Assembly: GCA_030612785.1 (NCBI GenBank)
Contig: JAUWNF010000130.1
Location: 1-8,319 of the forward strand
Length of the DNA: 8,319 nucleotides
Reading direction: 5' to 3'
DNA from: Phycisphaerales bacterium
GTDB lineage: Bacteria; Planctomycetota; Phycisphaerae; UBA1845
Positions within the stretch are counted from its first letter, which is position 1. Each line of letters begins with the position of its first letter. Positions 1 through 5,888 of the stretch are shown here, piece by piece. Below the pieces are notes generated by a model that saw nothing but the letters and a program-made list of their open reading frames with translations, was not told the origin of the DNA and made no database searches. A program made the position numbers and the translations under genes.

Positions 1-781
1 CAATGGGCAGATCAACTTCGATCAATCTCTTCGGGTATTGAGTCATTCGGCTGCCACTCGCTGGGGATTCGACGGTCGGATGTTCTTCTGCGCCGGCTGT
101 AACTTGTGCCGACTGCGCCTGGGCATCATGGAATGCAGTGCTCCATAGCGTTTCGGTCGTCGCTGCAAGGTCCGGATCGACGACCTCGCTTCGCTTGCGC
201 CCAGCCGTTACTTCGCCGATTGGTTGCCCTAGCAGGCTGAAATCCGGAATCGGCGGCGGTGCGACAGTGCGAAGTGAATCCCGGTCCGGGCTTTTGATCT
301 CCTCGCGCAACTCCATCAGCAAGCGCCCTAGCACGTTCATGCCGACGAGCATGTCGTTAGCCTGACGAAGTGCCCCCCAGAACGGATCCTTCCGTGAATC
401 CTCAACAATCGGCCGATCTTCCGTCGCCAGGAGCAGGTCGCCGAACCTGGACCAATGCTCGGCGAGTTTGACGCGCAGCACCCACCGCATGACGCGGACG
501 CGAATCTGCATCCAATCGGGCCGTGTATCGTGCCGATGTGGCTTGCTCACCATTTTGGCCGTCATCGGGCTCTTCTGGTCGATGATCTTCTGCTGAATCT
601 GCGGGGCGTGCGGGAAGCGACACGATTGATAGAGGGCTTCCGCACTCGGGACCAGCACACCGCCAACGCGCAGGGGATAACCGCCAGCCATGTTGGAAAG
701 GCCGCCAAACTCCTCCTTCGTGCTGCGGAATGATACGCATTCCGCGCGGCGATACGTCCGTACTTGGCTGGGATCGGTCAT
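1..781 (-). CDS. NADAR (YbiA-like) domain fused to the start of a DUF1156-type DNA methylase, 3' end outside window
   Basis: The frame is open from ATG at 781 to the window edge, giving 260 visible residues with no stop. Residues about 17-160 read as a NADAR domain: FGGLSN at 25-30, PSAEALYQ at 45-52 and the late EDSRKDPFWG at 127-136 are the family's usual signatures. NADAR proteins cleave N-glycosidic bonds: YbiA acts on riboflavin intermediates, and NADAR partners of DarT1 remove ADP-ribose from guanosine in DNA. Residues about 165-245 form a Pro/Ala/Glu-rich linker. Residues 250-260 (PKRLIEVDLPI) match, from memory, the opening motif of DUF1156 adenine-specific methylases, so a fusion is likely. 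An internal ATG at 46 has no good ribosome site, and no stop separates the parts. The start at 781 has AAGGA (791-795) 9 bases upstream; an in-frame ATG at 790 would overlap the previous stop as ATGA. NADAR call about 0.85, DUF1156 call about 0.7. Confidence 0.82.
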   Translation of the reverse strand, partial: MTDPSQVRTYRRAECVSFRSTKEEFGGLSNMAGGYPLRVGGVLVPSAEALYQSCRFPHAPQIQQKIIDQKSPMTAKMVSKPHRHDTRPDWMQIRVRVMRWVLRVKLAEHWSRFGDLLLATEDRPIVEDSRKDPFWGALRQANDMLVGMNVLGRLLMELREEIKSPDRDSLRTVAPPPIPDFSLLGQPIGEVTAGRKRSEVVDPDLAATTETLWSTAFHDAQAQSAQVTAGAEEHPTVESPASGSRMTQYPKRLIEVDLPI

Positions 782-786
782 CACCC

Positions 787-1848
787 TCATTCCTTCCCAG
801 CCTTTCTGCGCCGGAATGACTCGATCAGCCTCTTCATGAATGCGTCACTGTTCGTGCTCCTGGGGAATAGTGGATACCAGGGAGCACCAACCCAAAATGC
901 CAATGGACAGTTGTTCGGGCAGTTGCGGAAGGTCACCACGATCGCACCGAAGCCGAGCGTCTTCAGGCCGGTGAAACCAAGTGGTCGGGCAACTTCCGGC
1001 AGGTTGGGGCACATCTCACGGATGCGGAGACCTGCATCCAAGAGTTCCTTCTCCAGTAGTACGCGCCCCGCATCGGACGAGAAGAACTTGTTTCCGCCGA
1101 TCGAACCAGGGGAGCGAAGACTGAGATCGTAGGTTGGCTCTTCGTGCGTGATGTATTGGACGTATGCATCCCCCAGTTCACCTGTAGGGGCCGCTGTCGA
1201 CCAGAGCACATCGGAGTCGTTTCTGTACGCCTTGCGGCTCTCGATCTCCAGGATACGCCACCATGCGAACGTGATCTTCTTTCCCGACTCCGTAGCGGCC
1301 TTGGCGAGATTCTTGCTCGCGTAGTACTGTCCGCCGGTATGGAGAGTTGCAACGATGACTCTTAGCTCGCATGCCTGCGGGGCTGAGTCCGTGATCCACT
1401 TCTTGAGGTCCTGAAGAACCCGCAGACCACTGAAGATGCCATCGTCGATGTAAACGTAAAGGTCTTTCTCTGGTACGTTCGTCGAAGGCGCGAAGCCTAG
1501 CTGGTCCTCTGCAACCCCTCGAAACAGAGCTAACATTTCCTTCTGGCTGTTGCCACCGCCTTGGCAGTCGAGCAGCGACGCCCGTTTCCAGAAGCCCTTC
1601 GGGTTATCTCCGCAGAACTTCGAATAAGTGGCGACGGTCTTCAGGAACTCCAGCGTGTCTGCCCGCGAGATGTAGGTCCGCTCAAATACATGGCACAGCT
1701 CGGTGAGAATGCCGACCTGTGAATCCACCGGAAACTGGCTGACCCATTTCTCTACATGAACCGCGTCCGGGGCCGGAACTTCACCCTCGCGATAGTCTGT
1801 GATTGTGCTGGCGAGCTTGCCAAGCAGGTGCTCACGAGTCGGAGCCAT
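787..1848 (-). CDS. Phosphoribosyltransferase-like protein of a conflict/defense type
   Basis: A 353-residue protein. The start is ATG at 1848, because AGGAG (1855-1859) lies 6 bases upstream; a longer frame from 1905 would run 74 bases into the helicase gene and has no such support. Residues 131-144 (YVYIDDGIFSGLRV) have the form of the type I phosphoribosyltransferase PRPP loop: a hydrophobic strand, two acidic residues, then a small-residue turn. Here the usual TTGT-like turn is FSG. The region after it (161-205) has alternating strand and helix character like a Rossmann-type PRTase fold. The C-terminus holds CPNNCPLAFW (310-319) and WYPLFPR (324-330), which I associate with the PRTase-like domains that Aravind and colleagues placed in bacterial conflict systems (PRTase-CE). 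Family role: probably transfers or removes a phosphoribosyl group; the substrate is unknown. It overlaps the helicase stop by 17 bp and ends 5 bp before the NADAR gene. Fold call moderately sure; function inferred. Confidence 0.72.
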   Translation of the reverse strand: MAPTREHLLGKLASTITDYREGEVPAPDAVHVEKWVSQFPVDSQVGILTELCHVFERTYISRADTLEFLKTVATYSKFCGDNPKGFWKRASLLDCQGGGNSQKEMLALFRGVAEDQLGFAPSTNVPEKDLYVYIDDGIFSGLRVLQDLKKWITDSAPQACELRVIVATLHTGGQYYASKNLAKAATESGKKITFAWWRILEIESRKAYRNDSDVLWSTAAPTGELGDAYVQYITHEEPTYDLSLRSPGSIGGNKFFSSDAGRVLLEKELLDAGLRIREMCPNLPEVARPLGFTGLKTLGFGAIVVTFRNCPNNCPLAFWVGAPWYPLFPRSTNSDAFMKRLIESFRRRKAGKE

Positions 1849-4800
1849 CGTTTTCTCCTGATCGCGCGGACGGGCCAGCCGCCGCCATGATAGCCGCGGA
1901 ATCAACTGAGTAATGCTCCACGTTTACGATTGGGCGCCAGCCAAGGCGCGCAGGATTGCGGACGACGTGCAGCTTGGGTGTCGACGCGCAATCAAACACG
2001 ACATAGAGCCAGTAATCGTCTTTCAGCCGCTCCGCCGAGCGGTATTCGTTCGTCGTTACGGCGATCTCACCGACGCCGGCGCGGCCCTTCACCTCAATGA
2101 ACCTCACCTCGACAGCGGTGTTCGGATCTTCAGGATGGGGTCGGCGGGAGATCAAGTCAAACCCGCGATTCTGCGCTTCGACGCTTTCCACCTTGAAGCC
2201 GCGGGCCTCTTCGTGCTCGATGGCGACGCGGACCGCGATCTGCTCGATCTGCGAGTCACTGACCATGCGGGCGACTTCGGGCTTGTCGCGGTCCGGATGG
2301 GGCAGCACCCACGCCCGGCCGAGCTCGGTCACGTCTGCAATCGTGCAGTGGCGTTCGAGTTCGATCTCCCGCCGGCGCGAGTCGAGGCGGTTGTTGAGGT
2401 CATCAAGATGCTGCTCCGCTTGGGCGATGAGCCCGTCGAGGCCGGTGACGGTCTGGCCGGCGATTTGGCGGTTTAGGTAGTCGGCGAGCTGTCGCTGCTG
2501 GCGGTCAATCAAGGCGTTCAGGCTGATTTCGACGTGCCGCGCAACCGTGGCGAGCTGCCTGTGCCGGTCGTCAACCGTCTCCGCAAGCCACGGCTGGAAG
2601 CGTGCTTCTAGCAGGAACGACTCAGAAGCGTTGCGGTCGTACACGGCGACGTCGCAATCGGGGACCGCGGTGCGCGTCGGCGCCGGCGAGACGTCGAGAA
2701 ATACGGTCGGCGCGCGGAGCTTTCGCGTGCCATCGAGCCTCGTCTCCACGACGAAGAGCTGGCGATGCAACGTCTGGCCGCGGCCGTCGCGGATCGAGGC
2801 GGCGTACAAGTCCAGAAGGCTGGGCTCGGTGCGGTGAAGGTCGAAGAAGACAGCTCCGCGCCGCAGATGGTTCTCTGTCTTGCCCAGCACGTCGTGCCGA
2901 ACGACTTCGAAGAGCGGGTGCCCCGGTGTGACCCACTCCAGCGCCGGCTGCCGCTTCAGCTCCTCCTTGTCGAACGCGATCACGGCGTATTCGCGACCGA
3001 GTCGGCCATAGCGCTGTTCCAGGCGATCACCGACGGGAAGCAACGCCCGCGAGAGTTTCCCGAGGCGGTACACGTGGGCGTTCTTGGCGACCGGTTTTGC
3101 CGTGACGCCGGCAATGGGCGCGGCTTCGACGAAGAACTGTTCGACTACCTCGGGAACTAGGCGTCGCTCCTTGGCCTCGATGGATTTGGCCACGATGTTG
3201 GAGAGGTTTAATTCTCGCTTCGCGAGGCCTTCGAGGGCGGATTCCGTGATGCTGCGGAATCGGCTCGTATCGACTTCGCGGACAACGCGGTCCTCCAGGC
3301 TGGGCAGGTCCATGCGGCGGGCGTATAGCTCGCGGAACAGGCGGTCCAGCAGGTTCGAAGGGAAGATCTCGCCGACTACGTCGAAGACCTGGTCGGTGCC
3401 GAGTTCTCTGCGGATTTCGCGCAGCCGATCCAGGAGCTTCTGGAGTACGCGCCCCTCGCGCGTGTTCTCGGCGACAAAGTTGACGATCGTGCAATCGCGT
3501 TCCTGGCCGTAGCGATGGATGCGGCCAACCCGCTGCTCCAGCCGGACCGGGTTCCACGGGCTGTCGTAGTTGATCATGGTCCAGCAGAACTGCAGGTTGA
3601 TGCCTTCGCCGGCGGCTTCCGTGGCGACGAGTACCTGTGCGGATTCCTTGAAATCGCGCTCGGCGTAAATCCGCGTGCCCGGCGTGTCGCGGTCGCCAAT
3701 CTTCATGCCGCCGTGGATCTGGGTGACATCCAGGCCCCATTCGACCAGCTTGCCGAGGGGGCGGCCGTCCTTCCCGTCACCGGCGAGGAAATCGAGCGAG
3801 TCCTTGTGCTCGGTGAAGACGATCAGCTTCATGTCGCGGTCAGCGAAGATGTCGAGTTCATTCAGGACCGCCCGGAGCTTCGTGAGCTTGGATTCCACCT
3901 CGCGGCGTTCCAGAACTCGGGCCTGGTCGATGAGCACATCGAGCCGGGCAATCTCAGCCCTCAAGTCTTCCGGGTTCACCGACGCGACGACTTCCTCCAG
4001 CTCCGCGACGATCTCTTCGCGTTCCTCTTCTGGCAGGTCCTCGAAGTCATCCGGCAGGCGTCGTTCGATCTGTGCATGACGATAGGCCTCTGGGTCTTCG
4101 AGGATTCTTTGCCGACGGTCACGCATGCGTTCGAGCGTGCGGCGGACGGCGTAGATTGTGGACGCCATGCGCCGCTGAAGCAGGGCCATCGTGAAACCGA
4201 CAGCGCGGCCGCGCGCCGAGTCTTCGGCCGACGCCTGAATCGACTGATCTTCGACGTAGCGCGTGAGCTGGTCGTAGAAATCGAGTTCGTCACCGTCGAG
4301 TTGGAACGCAGCGGTTCGCACCTCGCGATTGGTGAAGAGCCGCTTGACCTCTCCGGTGTCGGGGTCGGGAAAGGTCACGAGCGCTTCCTTGATGCGACGG
4401 AGATAGAACGGCGCGTCGTTGTTGCGCATCGCCTCTTCCAGGCTCTCAACGCTGCCGTAGGCGTCCGCGTCGAGAAGCGCGAGGAACCGGCGGAAGTTCT
4501 CCGGGTCACCTTTGTGCGGAGTGGCCGTCATGAGGAGATAGTGATCCGTCATCTTCGACAGAGACTCTCCCAACCGGTAGGCGAGCGTCTTGCGGTCGTC
4601 CGCATAGGCGCTCATCTTGTGCGCCTCGTCCACGATGATGAGATCCCACCGTGAACGAAAGAGGCTTTCTCGCGCGTCCTCAATGCGCGAGACCCACGAA
4701 ACGGATGTGACCACTTGGTCGCGATCCTGCCATGGGTTGAGGCCGTAGTTGGCGCGTAAGACGTCGCTACGGATGACCTCGAATCGCTCGCGGAACTTGT

Positions 4801-5305
4801 CCCGCATCTCGCGTTGCCACTGAAAGCTCAGATTGGCAGGGGTCACAATCAACGTGCGCTGAACCAAGCCGCGTGCCTTCATCTCTTTCAACAGGAGCCC
4901 GGCCATAATCGTTTTGCCGGCGCCGGGATCGTCGGCGAGCAGGAACCGAATGCGTGGGAGCCGAAGGAAGTAGTCGTAGACCGCTTCAAGCTGATGCGGG
5001 AGCGGGGCAACCCGGGCGATGGAGAGCGAAAAGTACGGGTCATACTCGAAAGCCAACCCGAGTCGATGGGCCTCGACACCAAGCCGAAACAGCCGCGGAT
5101 CGGCATCGAACGGCTCTCGCTCCGCCGAAACCTGCAGAACGGCGACTTGATCGGGAGAGAGGATCGGGTCGTGCGCCAGCCCGGACTTGAGCCCCTTCCC
5201 GATCAGCTTGATCGAGCTGCCCATCTCGATCGCGGCGATGACCTCGATGGGTTCGGGCAGGAAGGGGCCGCTGATTACATGTCCTGGCCGGATTTGCGGC
5301 GACAC
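1832..5305 (-). CDS. SNF2-family DEAH helicase with C-terminal DUF3883 (DISARM DrmD-like)
   Basis: A 1157-residue protein starting at GTG 5305, chosen because AAGGAAGG (5313-5320) sits 7 bases upstream; a TTG at 5326 in the same frame has no ribosome site. Helicase lobe 1: Walker A DDPGAGKT (125-132), DEAH (226-229), MTATP (259-263). Lobe 2: IVFTEHKDSLDF (about 495-506), ATEAAGEGINLQ (561-572), QRVGRIHRYGQ (591-601). A charged, coiled-coil-like insert (about 390-485) separates the lobes. The C-terminal part has another helical stretch (about 910-985) and then DUF3883 (about 1019-1118), with GFDLIS and RFIEVKG resembling a PD-(D/E)XK-type D...ExK arrangement. Family role: ATP-driven dsDNA translocation; DrmD and related helicases act with DNA methylases in DISARM and DISARM-like phage defense. 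It is the first gene of a coupled operon with a PRTase and a NADAR-methylase. Helicase call very sure; DrmD-like role inferred from architecture and neighbours. Confidence 0.93.
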   Translation of the reverse strand: MSPQIRPGHVISGPFLPEPIEVIAAIEMGSSIKLIGKGLKSGLAHDPILSPDQVAVLQVSAEREPFDADPRLFRLGVEAHRLGLAFEYDPYFSLSIARVAPLPHQLEAVYDYFLRLPRIRFLLADDPGAGKTIMAGLLLKEMKARGLVQRTLIVTPANLSFQWQREMRDKFRERFEVIRSDVLRANYGLNPWQDRDQVVTSVSWVSRIEDARESLFRSRWDLIIVDEAHKMSAYADDRKTLAYRLGESLSKMTDHYLLMTATPHKGDPENFRRFLALLDADAYGSVESLEEAMRNNDAPFYLRRIKEALVTFPDPDTGEVKRLFTNREVRTAAFQLDGDELDFYDQLTRYVEDQSIQASAEDSARGRAVGFTMALLQRRMASTIYAVRRTLERMRDRRQRILEDPEAYRHAQIERRLPDDFEDLPEEEREEIVAELEEVVASVNPEDLRAEIARLDVLIDQARVLERREVESKLTKLRAVLNELDIFADRDMKLIVFTEHKDSLDFLAGDGKDGRPLGKLVEWGLDVTQIHGGMKIGDRDTPGTRIYAERDFKESAQVLVATEAAGEGINLQFCWTMINYDSPWNPVRLEQRVGRIHRYGQERDCTIVNFVAENTREGRVLQKLLDRLREIRRELGTDQVFDVVGEIFPSNLLDRLFRELYARRMDLPSLEDRVVREVDTSRFRSITESALEGLAKRELNLSNIVAKSIEAKERRLVPEVVEQFFVEAAPIAGVTAKPVAKNAHVYRLGKLSRALLPVGDRLEQRYGRLGREYAVIAFDKEELKRQPALEWVTPGHPLFEVVRHDVLGKTENHLRRGAVFFDLHRTEPSLLDLYAASIRDGRGQTLHRQLFVVETRLDGTRKLRAPTVFLDVSPAPTRTAVPDCDVAVYDRNASESFLLEARFQPWLAETVDDRHRQLATVARHVEISLNALIDRQQRQLADYLNRQIAGQTVTGLDGLIAQAEQHLDDLNNRLDSRRREIELERHCTIADVTELGRAWVLPHPDRDKPEVARMVSDSQIEQIAVRVAIEHEEARGFKVESVEAQNRGFDLISRRPHPEDPNTAVEVRFIEVKGRAGVGEIAVTTNEYRSAERLKDDYWLYVVFDCASTPKLHVVRNPARLGWRPIVNVEHYSVDSAAIMAAAGPSARSGENDGSDS
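1855..1859 (-). promoter_or_regulatory. Ribosome binding site of the PRTase gene
   Basis: AGGAG on the minus strand, 6 bases before ATG 1848. It lies inside the 3' end of the helicase gene, so the PRTase is probably translated by ribosomes finishing the helicase. It decides the start against the upstream in-frame start at 1905. Confidence 0.75.
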
Positions 5306-5312
5306 ATTCGCA

Positions 5313-5320
5313 CCTTCCTT
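5313..5320 (-). promoter_or_regulatory. Ribosome binding site of the helicase gene
   Basis: AAGGAAGG on the minus strand, 7 bases before GTG 5305. It supports that GTG over the TTG at 5326, which would place this purine block inside the coding region. Confidence 0.7.
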
Positions 5321-5392
5321 GCCCAAGACAGCTCTGAGAAGGGAGGACGTCCGGCGGCATCGAGCCGTCCACGAGACTGCCCAAAAGGGCTA

Positions 5393-5398
5393 ATTGTA
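5393..5398 (-). promoter_or_regulatory. Possible -10 box for the helicase operon
   Basis: TACAAT on the minus strand, five of six bases of the sigma-70 -10 consensus, about 88 bases upstream of the helicase GTG. No good -35 hexamer is seen 16-18 bases further up (CTGTAC at best). A small hairpin, GCCC-TTTT-GGGC on the minus strand (5379-5390), follows at about the expected transcription start. Weak evidence in a GC-rich genome whose promoters may differ from the E. coli consensus. Confidence 0.3.
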
Positions 5399-5476
5399 CG
5401 TGTTCGTGCCGCCCCGTACAGGCGCGAGCTCGGTTGCCGGCTCCATTCGCCCGCCTTTGCAGGGCCACGATCAGGA

Positions 5477-5493
5477 GGAGGACGTGGTCCTCC
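5477..5493. repeat. Perfect 7-bp palindrome with 3-base centre
   Basis: GGAGGAC-GTG-GTCCTCC, lying between the two divergent operons. It could be a regulator binding site or a small RNA hairpin. An alternative pairing, CCACG (5465-5469) with CGTGG (5483-5487), overlaps it. Function not known. Confidence 0.4.
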
Positions 5494-5534
5494 AGCAGGC
5501 CGTCGTTGCCCGTGCTCCGGTGAAGTTGGCCAAC

Positions 5535-5569
5535 GCGCCAGTCTTCCGGCGCGCTCGCGCGGCTGGCGC
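5535..5569. repeat. Inverted repeat, candidate hairpin
   Basis: GCGCCAG (5535-5541) and CTGGCGC (5563-5569) are perfect inverted arms. Inside them CGCGC (5550-5554) and GCGCG (5557-5561) can also pair, giving a long GC-rich hairpin with a small internal loop. There is no following T-run on either strand, so it is not a typical intrinsic terminator. Confidence 0.45.
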
Positions 5570-5614
5570 TGTGCGGCGGCTATGGCTGGCGAGGATGGAG
5601 GGCGGGGCTATCGC

Positions 5615-5829
5615 GGTTCCCCAGTGAGCGAGCGTGGGAACCTCACACGGTACGGGCCCGGCCAAGACCTCGACTTGTTGAGGGCTGTTATCCTGGTAAA
5701 CTGTGCTCGCCACGGGCGTTAGGCCAGGGTGAGGTTCGCGGAGCCAACACGGGCAGTGACGGCGGCTCGCTGGGGCTGGTCGCCCAGAATGCGATCTGAA
5801 GGGCCCGACGCCCGTGACGCGGTGGCGTC
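5615..5829 (+). ncRNA. Candidate structured RNA (unassigned)
   Basis: Pairings read by eye: GGTTCCC/GGGAACC (5615-5621 with 5636-5642); CCTCGA-CTTG-TTGAGG (5668-5683), a stem with a CUUG tetraloop; TTATCCTGG/CCAGGGTGA (5688-5696 with 5724-5732) enclosing CGCC/GGCG (5708-5718); GAGCC/GGCTC (5741-5745 with 5764-5768) with inner CAC/GTG; CTGGG/CCCAG (5770-5774 with 5783-5787); GACGCC/GGCGTC (5807-5812 with 5824-5829). CGGGCCC (5653-5659) can pair with GGGCCCG (5801-5807), enclosing four of the hairpins as a multibranch junction, although this block is self-complementary. The stems at 5668 and 5688 use G-U wobbles that become A-C mismatches on the minus strand, which favours plus-strand transcription. 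It could be a mobile-element RNA relic (group II intron or HEARO/omega-RNA type) or a leader of the lipoprotein gene. No family is recognised. Confidence 0.4.
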
Positions 5830-5876
5830 TGGAGGGTAAGCTGCTCTGAGTCTGCGAGTAGGGTGTGCCCAGAATA

Positions 5877-5881
5877 GGAGG
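5877..5881 (+). promoter_or_regulatory. Ribosome binding site of the lipoprotein gene
   Basis: GGAGG, 7 bases before ATG 5889. It decides that start over an upstream in-frame start at 5865, which lies before the site and would add 8 residues in front of a good signal peptide. Confidence 0.8.
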
Positions 5882-5888
5882 ATGCGAG

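Larger units (their letters stand above)
5306..5888. other. Divergent intergenic region without a convincing gene
   Basis: 583 bases lie between the helicase start (minus) and the lipoprotein start (plus). The short open frames here (for example 5394-5627 plus and 5471-5713 minus) are rich in Arg/Ala/Pro, lack ribosome sites and show no family features, so I do not call genes. The region must hold the promoters of both operons. It contains many inverted repeats: GGAGGAC/GTCCTCC (5477-5493), GCGCCAG/CTGGCGC (5535-5541 and 5563-5569), and the denser set from 5615 described separately. Confidence 0.7.

Noticed and set aside
402..740. A minus-strand open frame of 112 codons in the left region
   Set aside because: It is out of frame with the NADAR gene on the same strand, is Arg/Pro-rich and has no motifs. 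The NADAR frame explains this stretch better.
3515..4654. A long plus-strand open frame of 379 codons antisense to the helicase
   Set aside because: It lies wholly opposite the helicase core, whose motifs are unambiguous. Its protein has no family features, and long antisense frames are common opposite GC-rich genes.
1832..5305. Calling a complete class 1 DISARM system
   Set aside because: Only a DrmD-like helicase and a likely DUF1156 methylase start are visible. No drmA, drmB (DUF1998) or drmC (PLD) gene is in the window, and the PRTase/NADAR pair is not part of canonical DISARM as I know it.
5675..5702. Promoter TTGTTG with TAAACT at 16-base spacing upstream of the lipoprotein gene
   Set aside because: Both hexamers are weak matches (three to four of six bases), and both lie inside the paired stems of the candidate structured RNA.
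4814..5722. A plus-strand open frame of 302 codons spanning the helicase 5' end and the intergenic region
   Set aside because: Its first half is antisense to the helicase Walker A region and its second half is Arg/Gly-rich translation of the structured intergenic DNA. No ribosome site or domain is seen.
5615..5829. Firm assignment of the structured region as a group II intron or HEARO/omega-RNA
   Set aside because: I see no reverse transcriptase, IscB/TnpB gene, typical intron 5' GUGYG start or canonical domain V. The structure alone does not name a family.
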